Shown here one piece after another: positions 44,689-53,299 of a stretch of 64,000 nt of DNA (position 1 is its first letter; each line of letters starts with the position of its first letter). This DNA comes from Halobacillus naozhouensis (GTDB lineage Bacteria; Bacillota; Bacilli; Bacillales; Halobacillaceae). A model generated the notes under the pieces. It was not told where the DNA came from, ran no database searches, and was given only the letters and a program-made list of their open reading frames with translations. Location of the stretch: assembly GCF_029714185.1 (NCBI RefSeq), contig NZ_CP121671.1:2232001-2296000 (forward strand). The letters run 5' to 3'. The position numbers and the translations under genes are program-made.

Positions 44689-44802
44689 CTTGCTTCCACC
44701 CCTGACCATTACATATATTTGTAGCGTTAGTTTTTATCAAAATTGCTACTTTATACATGTGAAAGCTATTCCAGTTTGGTAGGATGCCCGTAAAAAAAAT
44801 AG

Positions 44803-44821
44803 CCTCCTTAACAGTAAGGTG
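44803..44821 (-). terminator. Probable terminator of prsW
   Basis: Short CCTTA/TAAGG stem followed by an eight-T tract (44799–44792) on the minus strand, adjoining the prsW stop. Confidence 0.55.
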
Positions 44822-44822
44822 A

Positions 44823-45488
44823 CTACTCATTTTTATAGGTATGAATAAGCTGCTCATGATGCTTGTTTGCTAATCTAATTTTACGTACACCGATCAACCA
44901 AAGGATGATCATGAAAGGAATCACATAATAAAGCCATTCATTTGAAACAACGAAGTAACCATAAAAACTATGGAGCAAGAACGGAATGACAAAAGCTAAA
45001 AAGATATATAACTTACGGTGATTGGAAGAAAACTTCGCCTTTCCCATATAGAATCCCATCAACACACCGAATAATGCATGGGAGGAAACGGGAAACAAAG
45101 CGCGGAAAAAGGCAAATTCAATCCCATTTGCAAATAAATAGATAATATTTTCTAAGGTGGCAAACCCTAAACTAATCGCGACTCCATAAATAATTCCATC
45201 ATAATGATGATCAAATGAAGTGTGATAAAAAATAACAAACATAAAAACAAACCATTTAAAGAATTCTTCTAACAGCCCGGCTAGAAAGATTGATTTTAAT
45301 AAAGGGGTCTGAAATAACCCTTCACTTTCAAAAGCATATTGAATAAACAGCAGCGGAAATACTAAAAGTGCGCCAAATATAAACATGCGTATGATTAGAG
45401 GCAAGGGCTCGAGTTCGATCCGCTTACTTAAATAAATAAAAGTCATAAGTGCAATAGCTGGAGCAATCGCCACGGTAAATATGGCCAT
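44823..45488 (-). CDS. prsW: Intramembrane protease PrsW
   Basis: Site-1 protease that in B. subtilis cleaves the anti-sigma factor RsiW. 221 residues with about seven helices. The catalytic EE pair is E74–E75 in LLEEFFKW, with the family's FATLENIIY and SSHALFGVLMG motifs. The ATG at 45488 is preceded by GAGGGCGGATGG; the frame to 45521 is rejected. rsiW is not in this window; the only anti-sigma pair here is sigX–rsiX. Confidence 0.92.
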   Translation of the reverse strand: MAIFTVAIAPAIALMTFIYLSKRIELEPLPLIIRMFIFGALLVFPLLFIQYAFESEGLFQTPLLKSIFLAGLLEEFFKWFVFMFVIFYHTSFDHHYDGIIYGVAISLGFATLENIIYLFANGIEFAFFRALFPVSSHALFGVLMGFYMGKAKFSSNHRKLYIFLAFVIPFLLHSFYGYFVVSNEWLYYVIPFMIILWLIGVRKIRLANKHHEQLIHTYKNE

Positions 45489-45581
45489 AATCCATCCGCC
45501 CTCTCTTTCTTTCCCACTCAATTCATCGTATCATGAAGAAGTAGGAAAAGGAATAAGTAACGAGTAGGCAGGTGACAACGT

Positions 45582-46553
45582 ATGAAACGGATTTTGATCA
45601 TTCATACAGGTGGAACAATTTCGATGAAAGAAAATAAAGAAACAGGTGAAGTTAATACGGATGATAATCATCCTTTAGAAGAAATTTCTTCTTTTCTGGT
45701 GGGGACAACAATCATAGAGGATGAATTTTTATTTCATCTCCCTTCTCCTCATATCCGTCCGGATCACATGCTGATGCTTGGCCGTTTTATTCATGAAAAG
45801 CTGGTAAAAGAAAAGTTTGATGGAATCGTGATCACTCATGGGACTGATACTTTAGAGGAAACAGCCTATTTTCTTGATCTGTTTTTACAAACTAAGAAAC
45901 CAATCATCGTTACAGGGGCTATGCGTTCGAGTAATGAAATTGGATCAGATGGACTTTATAATTTATTAACGGCTATCCGTGTTGCGAGTTGTGATGAAGC
46001 TCAGGACAAGGGTGTATTAGTTGTCATGAACGATGAAATCCATACAGCACGTAATGTAACAAAAACGTCAACGAGTAATGTAGCGACTTTTCAGAGTCCT
46101 CAGTATGGGCCCATAGGGATTACTACAAAGAAGGATGTGTTTTTCCATCATAAAACAACCAGTCATGACTCTTATCCCATTCAGCAGATCAGTAAAAAGG
46201 TAGCCTTGATAAAGGCCTATGCTGGTATGGATGGGATATTAATTGATGCTGCACGAACAGGTGGAATTGATGGAATGGTGATTGAAGCATTAGGGCAGGG
46301 AAACTTGCCTCCAGAAACCGTTGGAGCTATTAAAGAAACGATCCAAGCAGGTATTCCTATTGTTCTGGTCTCTAGATGCTATCAAGGTATTGTTCAAGAC
46401 ACTTACAGTTATGAAGGCGGAGGGAGACAACTGAGGGACATGGGTGTTATCTTTGCAAACGGACTTACTGGACCTAAAGCCAGAATCAAACTGATGGTGG
46501 CATTGGAAATGACAAACAATCCAATCGAATTGTCTCCTATGTTCAGTTATTAA
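45582..46553 (+). CDS. ansA: L-asparaginase, type I
   Basis: Hydrolyses L-asparagine to aspartate and ammonia. 323 residues. The two catalytic threonine motifs are HTGGTIS at 8–14 and HGTDTLEETAYFL near 88. No signal peptide, so it is cytoplasmic. GCAGGTGA upstream of the ATG. It is divergent from prsW and convergent with ypdA and ends in a strong terminator. Confidence 0.95.
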   Translation: MKRILIIHTGGTISMKENKETGEVNTDDNHPLEEISSFLVGTTIIEDEFLFHLPSPHIRPDHMLMLGRFIHEKLVKEKFDGIVITHGTDTLEETAYFLDLFLQTKKPIIVTGAMRSSNEIGSDGLYNLLTAIRVASCDEAQDKGVLVVMNDEIHTARNVTKTSTSNVATFQSPQYGPIGITTKKDVFFHHKTTSHDSYPIQQISKKVALIKAYAGMDGILIDAARTGGIDGMVIEALGQGNLPPETVGAIKETIQAGIPIVLVSRCYQGIVQDTYSYEGGGRQLRDMGVIFANGLTGPKARIKLMVALEMTNNPIELSPMFSY

Positions 46554-46594
46554 TAAATAATCACAGTAAAACTACACTGTAGGATTTACGATAC

Positions 46595-46637
46595 AAGAAC
46601 AGGATCGTGGAATTATCCACGATCCTGTTCTTATTTT
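46595..46637 (+). terminator. Terminator of ansA
   Basis: Seventeen-bp perfect stem starting AAGAACAGGATC with a 4-nt loop, followed by ATTTTT on the plus strand. The ypdA stop codon lies at the edge of the stem. Confidence 0.9.
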
Positions 46638-47605
46638 TGAACAATATCTTGTGCAATCTGGCGACCATGAAAGCGTCCATTCTCAATGAATATTTCGTTA
46701 TTATTATAACCTGCTGCTATCACGCCGGCTATATAAATACCAGATACGTTTGTTTCCATTGTATATTCATTAAATGTTGGGCGACCTGATCCTTCATCCA
46801 TCGTAACCCCCATGTTCGTTAGGAATTTATGGTCTGGACGATATCCGGTCATAGCAAAGACAAAGTCATTCTTGATGCGCTTCTCTGTCCCCTGACACTC
46901 ATAGATGACTTCTTGATTCGTAATTTCCAAGACATGAGCACAGAAGTCCATGTGTACAATTCCTTTTCGAACAAGTGCCTCGAATTGAGGAAGTATCCAG
47001 GGCTTAATACTTTTCGAATAATCTTCTCCACGATAAAGTACCGACACCTTTGCTCCTGCCTTTACTAACTCAAGAGCAGCATCTGCAGCAGAATTTTTCC
47101 CGCCAATGATGACGACGTCTTTATCATAATAAGGATGCGCCTCTTTAAAGTAATGCTTAACTTTGTCAAGGTCTTCTCCTTTTACATTCATATAATTGGG
47201 CTGGTCGTAATATCCTGTAGCTACAATAACGTATTCAGCAGAGTATTCGACTGATTCCCCACTATTATTATTTGTGTGAATTTGAAATCCTTCTTCCAAT
47301 TTCTGTACTGACATTACTTTTTCAAACGCATGTACACGTAATTGTTCACGGTCTGCTACTGCCCTGTAATAAGAAAGAGCTTCGTTTCGTACTGGTTTTT
47401 GACGTTCTGTAATAAAAGGAATCTCACCAATTTCAAGCTTCTCACTCGAACTGAAAAATGTTTGATGTGTGGGATAATGATAGATGGAATTGACTACATT
47501 TCCTTTTTCAATCAGCAGCGGATCAATCCCTTGCTTTTTAAGTTCTATGGCTGCGCTCATTCCACAAGGTCCAGCCCCGATAATAATTACCTTTTCTTGT
47601 AGCAC
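46631..47605 (-). CDS. ypdA: Bacillithiol disulphide reductase YpdA
   Basis: NADPH/FAD flavoprotein that recycles oxidised bacillithiol. 324 residues. FAD loop GAGPCG with the redox Cys14, a second nucleotide loop GGKNSAADAALEL, and YIAGV near the C-terminus. The start is GTG at 47605 with GAGGAG 8 nt upstream, which gives the usual family length. It complements bshA in this window. Confidence 0.93.
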   Translation of the reverse strand: MLQEKVIIIGAGPCGMSAAIELKKQGIDPLLIEKGNVVNSIYHYPTHQTFFSSSEKLEIGEIPFITERQKPVRNEALSYYRAVADREQLRVHAFEKVMSVQKLEEGFQIHTNNNSGESVEYSAEYVIVATGYYDQPNYMNVKGEDLDKVKHYFKEAHPYYDKDVVIIGGKNSAADAALELVKAGAKVSVLYRGEDYSKSIKPWILPQFEALVRKGIVHMDFCAHVLEITNQEVIYECQGTEKRIKNDFVFAMTGYRPDHKFLTNMGVTMDEGSGRPTFNEYTMETNVSGIYIAGVIAAGYNNNEIFIENGRFHGRQIAQDIVQK

Positions 47606-47638
47606 TCTTGTCACTCCTCTTTCCATACCTGCAAATGA

Positions 47639-47670
47639 AAATCTCCTACCATATGAATGATAGGAGATTT
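47639..47670 (-). terminator. Terminator of gudB
   Basis: AAATCTCCTA/TAGGAGATTT stem of 10 bp with a 12-nt loop, followed by TTTC on the minus strand, 17 nt after the gudB stop. Confidence 0.6.
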
Positions 47671-47686
47671 AATAAATGGAATCAAC

Positions 47687-48958
47687 TTATATCCATCCGC
47701 GGAATCTGGAAGCTTCAGCCATTTTGCGTACGCCAACCATATAGGCAGCGAGTCTCATGTCCACTCTGCGGTTTTCTGCAGTTCGAAAAACATTATCAAA
47801 GCCTTTAACAATTACTTTATGAAGCTTTTCTTCCACTTCTTCTTCCGTCCAATAGTATCCCTGATTATTTTGAACCCATTCAAAATAGGAAACTGTCACA
47901 CCACCTGCTGAGGCAAGCACATCCGGAACAAGAAGTATTCCCCGATCAGAGAGAATTTTTGTTGCTTCAAGTGTCGTTGGTCCATTGGCTGCCTCTACAA
48001 CAATCGTTGCTTTTACGCTGTTGGCATTTTTCTCTGTAATCTGGTTCTCAATAGCTGCCGGAACGAGAATATCACAATCCAGTTCAAGCAATTCTTCATT
48101 AGTGATGGTATTTTTAAATAAGTTGGTAACGGTTCCGAAGCTATCACGACGATCAAGTAAGTAATCAATGTCTAATCCATCAGGATCATGCAATCCACCG
48201 TAAGCGTCAGAAATCCCAATAACTTTAGCACCTTTGTCATGCATAAATTTGGCAAGAAAACTACCGGCATTCCCAAAGCCCTGTACTACAACACGAGCTC
48301 CTTCTATGTCAATCCCTTTCTTCTTGGCGGCTTCTTCAATGCAGATGGTAACTCCCTTGGCAGTAGCCGTTTCCCGGCCGTGTGAACCACCTAACACAAT
48401 TGGCTTCCCTGTGATAAATCCAGGGTTATTAAATTCGTCAATTCGGCTGTATTCGTCCATCATCCAAGCCATAATTTGCGAATTCGTAAATACGTCCGGT
48501 GCCGGGATGTCTTTTGTCGGTCCCACAATTTGGCTGATGGCCCGAACATATCCGCGACTGATCCCTTCAAGCTCCCTGAAGGACATTTCGCGTGGGTCAC
48601 ACACAATTCCACCTTTACCTCCACCGTAAGGTAAATCAACAATTCCTGCCTTTAAACTCATCCAAATCGACAGTGCCTTTACTTCTTTTTCCGATACGTT
48701 CGGATGAAAACGCACACCGCCTTTAGTTGGACCAACAGCGTCATTATGCTGTGCACGGTAACCAGTAAAAATCTTTATAGAATCATCATCCATCCGCACA
48801 GGTATACGGACTGCCATCATGCGAACGGGCTCTTTTAAAAGATCATAGACTTCATTTGGATACCCTAGTTTATCAAGTGCTTTCTTTACCACTGTCTGAG
48901 TGGACTTTAATACATCTAATTGATCGTTCTTCTCGTTTGCAGCATTTTCGGATCCCAT
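47687..48958 (-). CDS. gudB: NAD-specific glutamate dehydrogenase
   Basis: Oxidative deamination of glutamate to 2-oxoglutarate. 423 residues. Active-site blocks GGVRFHPNVS, LKAGIVDLPYGGGKGGIVCDP (catalytic Lys) and PAPDVFTN, and the NAD loop GFGNAGS. The region around VKALSIWM has no duplication of the kind that inactivates gudB in B. subtilis 168, so it should be active. AGGAGG before the ATG. Confidence 0.95.
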   Translation of the reverse strand: MGSENAANEKNDQLDVLKSTQTVVKKALDKLGYPNEVYDLLKEPVRMMAVRIPVRMDDDSIKIFTGYRAQHNDAVGPTKGGVRFHPNVSEKEVKALSIWMSLKAGIVDLPYGGGKGGIVCDPREMSFRELEGISRGYVRAISQIVGPTKDIPAPDVFTNSQIMAWMMDEYSRIDEFNNPGFITGKPIVLGGSHGRETATAKGVTICIEEAAKKKGIDIEGARVVVQGFGNAGSFLAKFMHDKGAKVIGISDAYGGLHDPDGLDIDYLLDRRDSFGTVTNLFKNTITNEELLELDCDILVPAAIENQITEKNANSVKATIVVEAANGPTTLEATKILSDRGILLVPDVLASAGGVTVSYFEWVQNNQGYYWTEEEVEEKLHKVIVKGFDNVFRTAENRRVDMRLAAYMVGVRKMAEASRFRGWI

Positions 48959-49010
48959 GCATTTACCTCCTATATCAAACCATTCACTTTACGGTTATCT
49001 TTCAGTCAAT

Positions 49011-49039
49011 AGTATACACCTTACGAACTATTATGCAAA
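49011..49039 (-). promoter_or_regulatory. Candidate sigma-A promoter of gudB
   Basis: Minus-strand TTTGCA (49039–49034) and TATACT (49016–49011), 17-nt spacer, about 50 nt before the start codon. Confidence 0.5.
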
Positions 49040-49092
49040 GCAATTTCAAGTCATTTCATACGCAATCTCAACTGTTATGAAAGCGATTTCAT

Positions 49093-50031
49093 TCATTTGC
49101 TTCTATTTTCACAAGAAAGCATGACAAATTGCTCAATAAGATCATCATAACTCCATCCAATGATCTGTGCTGAGTCAGGAAAAAGGCTGGTCGGGGTCAT
49201 ACCCGGAAGCGTATTCACTTCCAGAATAATTGGTTCTTGCTCTTCGTTAATAATAAAGTCTACTCGGGAATACACATTGCATCCCAATAACTGATGTGCT
49301 TGAATGGCTTCAGCCTGCAGTCTAACTGTCAAAGCTTGCTCTATGTTGGCGGGTACGATATGTTCGCTTCCCCCGGGCTGGTACTTGGAATCGAAATCAT
49401 AATAGTCATTCTTAGGAATGATCTCTATAATAGGCAAGGCCTTTTCGTTCCCCTGACTTCCTACGACAGGTACAGTTACTTCTCTGCCACTAATGTAATC
49501 CTCTACTAAAACTACTGGATCTGACAATAAAGCCTTTTCGATTGCTGGTTTGATTTGTTCTTCTTTTTTAACAATGGTCAATCCTAACGTAGAACCCTCC
49601 TGGTTGGGTTTAATTACAAAAGGCAATGTAAAAGCTGACCTTATTTGGGAAGCAATTTCGTTTTGATCCTTGTAATGATCCTGATGAAAAGATTTACTCT
49701 TAGCGGTCAAGATACCATTATTAGCAAATATTTGTTTAGATTTTGATTTATCCATCGCTAATGCTGAAGCTAGTACCCCTGAGCCCACATAAGGAATTTC
49801 AAGCATATCCAGCAAGCCCTGTACTTTGCCATCTTCCCCATGTTTTCCATGTAACCCTAGAAATACAAGGTCAACATTTAATTGTAATATCTCATCCAGT
49901 TTTTCCGGATTGAAATCTATGCCAGTAACATCATGGCCCTTATTTTTTAACGCCTTAATAATTCCTTTCCCTGTAGAGAGGGATACTTCTCGTTCACCGG
50001 AAGTACCACCATATAGAACCGCAATCTTCAT
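49093..50031 (-). CDS. ddl: D-alanine–D-alanine ligase
   Basis: ATP-grasp ligase making the D-Ala-D-Ala dipeptide of peptidoglycan. 312 residues. LYGGTSGEREVS, the ATP-binding FVIKPNQEGSTLG, the omega-loop YYDFDSKYQPGG (the KY pattern fits D-Ala-D-Ala specificity) and EVNTLPGMT. The ATG at 50031 has GGAG 8 nt upstream. In B. subtilis ddl is elsewhere, so this may be a relocated or second copy. Confidence 0.93.
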   Translation of the reverse strand: MKIAVLYGGTSGEREVSLSTGKGIIKALKNKGHDVTGIDFNPEKLDEILQLNVDLVFLGLHGKHGEDGKVQGLLDMLEIPYVGSGVLASALAMDKSKSKQIFANNGILTAKSKSFHQDHYKDQNEIASQIRSAFTLPFVIKPNQEGSTLGLTIVKKEEQIKPAIEKALLSDPVVLVEDYISGREVTVPVVGSQGNEKALPIIEIIPKNDYYDFDSKYQPGGSEHIVPANIEQALTVRLQAEAIQAHQLLGCNVYSRVDFIINEEQEPIILEVNTLPGMTPTSLFPDSAQIIGWSYDDLIEQFVMLSCENRSK

Positions 50032-50121
50032 TCCTGACACTCCATTTCTCCAATAACTATGTTCGTTTCCATATTATCTTAACATGTTCACTGCACTGCT
50101 TCTATTTAAAAACAAATAAAA

Positions 50122-50150
50122 AGAACGAAGCTTATTCACAGCATCGTTCT
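50122..50150 (-). terminator. Terminator of mecB
   Basis: AGAACGA/TCGTTCT stem with inner GCT/AGC pairing, then TTTTATTTG on the minus strand. Confidence 0.75.
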
Positions 50151-50159
50151 ATTCATAGA

Positions 50160-50744
50160 TCAGTTTGAAAAATAGGTATAGATATTTTGCATCGCATCAT
50201 TTTTCATAATAATCTTTCCATATTCGAGCAACCTATGAGAGGTAACAGCTGAAGCGGAAGCAAACTCAGATAACAAGGCAATCACTTGCTCAGTGTCAAG
50301 GTGCACAATAGCCTCGTCATCGAGCATCATATAATAATGATTATGATAGGAATAAACATCCCCCCCATACACGCCTAACTGGTACAGTTGCAAACCTGCC
50401 TGAATTATATCCTCAAACTCATCAAAACAAAACATCATCTCATTACTTTCATCTAATGTCACTTTCATTTCGATGTAATCTTCATCTTCCTCCATATAGT
50501 CAGAATCTGACTTTGTAACAACTACTAACATGCCTTGTGCCTGTAGTAAATAAACTTGAACGAGAAGAACTCCATTTAACTCTACACCGAGTTCAATGCC
50601 AGCGTCATACATCATATCACTAAACACGCGATGTACTCTCGGCAAGTCTTCCCATAACTCATCGCGGGTTAGACCTCTGTCCGTTAAATCATCAAAAGTC
50701 AAAAATATTTTGAACTTTTCATTGGACATTCTTTCTACTCGCAT
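50160..50744 (-). CDS. mecB: MecA-family ClpC adaptor (YpbH/MecB type)
   Basis: 194-residue paralogue of the adaptor MecA. It begins MRVERMSNEKFKIFLTFDDL, followed by an acidic linker near 80–90 (SDSDYMEEDEDYIE) and a C-terminal ClpC-binding domain. MecA-type adaptors feed substrates to ClpCP. Position beside ypbG agrees with B. subtilis ypbH. Substrate unknown. Confidence 0.9.
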   Translation of the reverse strand: MRVERMSNEKFKIFLTFDDLTDRGLTRDELWEDLPRVHRVFSDMMYDAGIELGVELNGVLLVQVYLLQAQGMLVVVTKSDSDYMEEDEDYIEMKVTLDESNEMMFCFDEFEDIIQAGLQLYQLGVYGGDVYSYHNHYYMMLDDEAIVHLDTEQVIALLSEFASASAVTSHRLLEYGKIIMKNDAMQNIYTYFSN

Positions 50745-50872
50745 GTAATCGCCCCCTCGGTTAAGGATACCTTTATCTATATCTTATGATACCTGCTTTA
50801 ATTATGGCACTTTTTTTAGCATTATATCCATGATTGTGCTCTAGGGCAATAGTTAATTATACGCTTGCCCGC

Positions 50873-51628
50873 CTAGCGTGGTATAAGTCTAATCAGATGA
50901 ACTTCCGGTGCTGTACCCAGCCTAAGTGGAACTAATGATGTCCCATATCCTTCACTATTTAAAAAAGCAGTGTGTGTTCCATCTTTCCAACAGCCTCGGG
51001 AGTATGGTCCTTGACCGAATAGCCTAATCTGACCACCGTGTGTATGACCCGTTAAAATTAAATTATAGTTATCACAAACATAATCAGGAAACTCTTTTAA
51101 AATAGCTGGTTCATGAACAACCAATATGTTTACCTTATGGGAATCGGATAGAGCAGGTATAGAGGCTTCACTAAAATAGGGATCAATTCCGCTTAAGGTC
51201 ACCCCGCTCTTCCCTATATATGTCCACTCGTTCGAAAGCGGAGTCACACCATTACTTCTAAGGTAAGAAAGAAGCGGTTCCGGTTTAAACTCGTGATCAT
51301 TGTTTCCAGCAATAAAGTATATAGGAGCTCCCCACGTTTGTAATCGTTTGATGTTTTTCGCAAGCTTCGTGCCGGAGACCCTGCGATCAGCCAGATCACC
51401 TCCGATGATGACTGCATCAACGTCTTTGATCTTAGCAAGGGTATGATCGTTTATCAAGCGATTATGGATGTCGGAAATAAAAAAGATTGTATAGGGCTCT
51501 TTAATAGAAACCTTGCAGCTGTGTATTCTTACCTCATCAGATTTAGCGGTGCGGAACATTTTTATAATAAGCCATAAACCTACAAGGAAAATCCCAGATA
51601 AATAGCGTATATGGATCACACCTTCCAT
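50873..51628 (-). CDS. ypbG: Metallophosphoesterase YpbG
   Basis: Membrane-anchored calcineurin-like phosphoesterase of up to 251 residues. One N-terminal hydrophobic segment (~8–24); metal-binding motifs D53/H55 (SDIH), D78 (GGDL), N110-H112 (GNNDH), VHEP and GHTHGGQ are complete. Related enzymes dephosphorylate lipid or nucleotide substrates; the substrate here is unknown. The start is unsure: GGAAGGTG lies at codons 2–4, so translation may begin slightly downstream of the ATG at 51628. Confidence 0.88.
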   Translation of the reverse strand: MEGVIHIRYLSGIFLVGLWLIIKMFRTAKSDEVRIHSCKVSIKEPYTIFFISDIHNRLINDHTLAKIKDVDAVIIGGDLADRRVSGTKLAKNIKRLQTWGAPIYFIAGNNDHEFKPEPLLSYLRSNGVTPLSNEWTYIGKSGVTLSGIDPYFSEASIPALSDSHKVNILVVHEPAILKEFPDYVCDNYNLILTGHTHGGQIRLFGQGPYSRGCWKDGTHTAFLNSEGYGTSLVPLRLGTAPEVHLIRLIPR

Positions 51629-51649
51629 GAATTATTATGACACAGTAAA

Positions 51650-51677
51650 GGTCGCCATGTGCTCACACACAGCGACC
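51650..51677 (-). terminator. Hairpin after the CBS/ACT gene
   Basis: GGTCGC/GCGACC stem with partly paired inner sequence and TTTACTG on the minus strand. A moderate terminator candidate. Confidence 0.5.
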
Positions 51678-51681
51678 ATTA

Positions 51682-52314
51682 TTATACCTCTTTTACGTTA
51701 AGTATTCGAAAGCCCGTTTTTTCCAACTTTTTCGTGAACTGTTCAATATTGTCTCTTTTTTCTATTTTTAATACGATACGGCGGGCTAACTTATCCGTTT
51801 CATCAAAGGTGGCTAGTGAAATAACATTTTCATGATAACTTTTAATGATATCACCTAAACGCTCTATTCGGCCTTCTGACTCTTCAGAAGTAAAGGCAAT
51901 TCGTATTCCTTTTTTCTTAGCTCCGAATGCACTCTCAAATTGTTCTATAACATCAAATCGAGTGATCAATCCTTTAAAATTTTGTTGGTTATCCACGACG
52001 GCTAACAATGGAAAGCCTTTAAATAATGGAAGAGTTCGTTCAAAAACTTCTTCATCATCTATCGAAAGTTCCTTGTATAAAACAATATCCCCAGCCACGT
52101 AGTTGGTTAAGAATGATTCTTTTTGCTGGTCACTTTCAAAATAAGCTCGGTAGATGATTTCTCGGGAGATCATTCCGATGAACTTCTGATCCTCAAGTAC
52201 TGGCATTGCATGCAGATCATATCTGTTCAATCGCTCCAGTACTTGTTTTAGATCTTCATCTTTTTGAGTTACGTATGATTTGTGTATAGGCTTCATAATG
52301 CTTTTAACAAACAT
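51682..52314 (-). CDS. CBS-pair and ACT-domain protein (AcuB-like)
   Basis: 210 residues: two CBS motifs (about 5–60 and 70–127), then an ACT-like C-terminal domain (about 135–205, GIRIAFTSEESEGRIERLGDI). The architecture is that of AcuB-type regulators; CBS pairs bind adenine nucleotides or c-di-AMP, ACT domains bind small effectors. Neither ligand can be read from sequence. AAGGGGTGG precedes the ATG. No acuA or acuC gene is nearby, so an orthologous role to AcuB is not implied. Confidence 0.8.
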   Translation of the reverse strand: MFVKSIMKPIHKSYVTQKDEDLKQVLERLNRYDLHAMPVLEDQKFIGMISREIIYRAYFESDQQKESFLTNYVAGDIVLYKELSIDDEEVFERTLPLFKGFPLLAVVDNQQNFKGLITRFDVIEQFESAFGAKKKGIRIAFTSEESEGRIERLGDIIKSYHENVISLATFDETDKLARRIVLKIEKRDNIEQFTKKLEKTGFRILNVKEV

Positions 52315-52409
52315 AGACCCACCCCTTAGTTTTTATCGTCTATTTAACAGATTCGACCTCAAAGGTCATTTTCCTGCTCAAGGGCACTGATTTATTTAAA
52401 GAGCAGGGA

Positions 52410-52724
52410 TTATGGATGCCGTTCTATCTGTATTTCCTTATGGTAGATCGGGATATCTGCCCCTTCTATATGAAAAAGGCCCTCACCTCCAAAATATTCA
52501 TAGGTAACTATGGCAAAAACCATAATGAAGAATATTAGTACTAAACACCTCATCCATAATTTACTGTGCTTCTGTTTACGTGTAGGACCTTGTTTGGTGT
52601 GAACCAAATATCTTGGTGGAAGCTCAAGTACGTTGACGTCTTCTTTTTCTAAAGCGTTTTGACTATCTTCCTGTTCTGCCAACTTACAAGCCAAGGCTTG
52701 ATGTTCGTTCATTAGCTCCCTCAT
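52410..52724 (-). CDS. Small single-span membrane protein, ypbE position
   Basis: 104 residues: an acidic N-terminal half, a basic PPRYLVHTKQGPTRKQKHSK stretch, one transmembrane helix (about 60–80) and a 24-residue outer tail. It lies where B. subtilis has ypbE, and the LPPR...basic...helix layout is similar, but the LysM domain of YpbE is absent. The ATG at 52724 overlaps the ypbD stop (ATGA); an ATG at 52712 with GAGGGAG upstream is an equally good start. Not otherwise recognised. Confidence 0.7.
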   Translation of the reverse strand: MRELMNEHQALACKLAEQEDSQNALEKEDVNVLELPPRYLVHTKQGPTRKQKHSKLWMRCLVLIFFIMVFAIVTYEYFGGEGLFHIEGADIPIYHKEIQIERHP

Positions 52725-53299
52725 TTCCTTAAACGAATCGCCAAGGCTAGTATAAGATCTATCATAAAATGCGTCGTAATCGTAACCGGCAAGCTGTGAG
52801 TTATTTCGTACATGTAACCGATTAAAAAGCTAACACTAACAACGGAAAAGAATAATACAACTTTCGTTAAATAACGAAAATGGATGATTGCAAATACTAG
52901 GCTTGCCGTCAAGTATCCAAATTCTGTTTGAATCACTCCACGAAAAAGCATTTCTTCTGAGCATGCAATAAGCAGGGTTAACCCTATAATCTTTGTGCCA
53001 GTCTGGTTCCTAAATACCTTCTCATTAATGCCACCATCATCGTATAAACGCTGAGGCAGACTTGCCATAAATATAAAGTCAGCGAGCAGTACGCATACAG
53101 CTGGAAGAATCCCATAAAAAACCCATTCATGTACAGATAAGTGGAACAGGGATTTCCATTCACTAAAAAATGAATCGAAAAAAATCAAACTTAAGATCAG
53201 AGCAAGGAAAAATAGCATGAGCTGCGTATACACTAAGTGTTTCGTGATCTCTCGATTTGACATTTGCTTAATTAATTGTGCCTGATTAGTCAGTTGCAT
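52721..53299 (-). CDS. ypbD: CPBP-family intramembrane protease (YpbD)
   Basis: 192-residue multi-pass protein of the CAAX-prenyl-protease-like (Abi/CPBP) family. Motif 1 is E115-E116...R120 (SEEMLFRG), motif 2 includes H140 (FAIIHF), and a final His lies in THFMIDL. The bacterial substrate is unknown. The start overlaps recS by 14 nt with AAGGAGCC upstream, so translation is coupled. Confidence 0.88.
   Translation of the reverse strand: MQLTNQAQLIKQMSNREITKHLVYTQLMLFFLALILSLIFFDSFFSEWKSLFHLSVHEWVFYGILPAVCVLLADFIFMASLPQRLYDDGGINEKVFRNQTGTKIIGLTLLIACSEEMLFRGVIQTEFGYLTASLVFAIIHFRYLTKVVLFFSVVSVSFLIGYMYEITHSLPVTITTHFMIDLILALAIRLRK

Noticed and set aside
44700..44800. Sigma-G promoter before sleB
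   Set aside because: Expected from B. subtilis, but no box pair with acceptable match and spacing was found by eye.
47687..48958. A cryptic gudB as in B. subtilis 168
   Set aside because: The active-site region carries no short duplication; the frame and motifs are intact.
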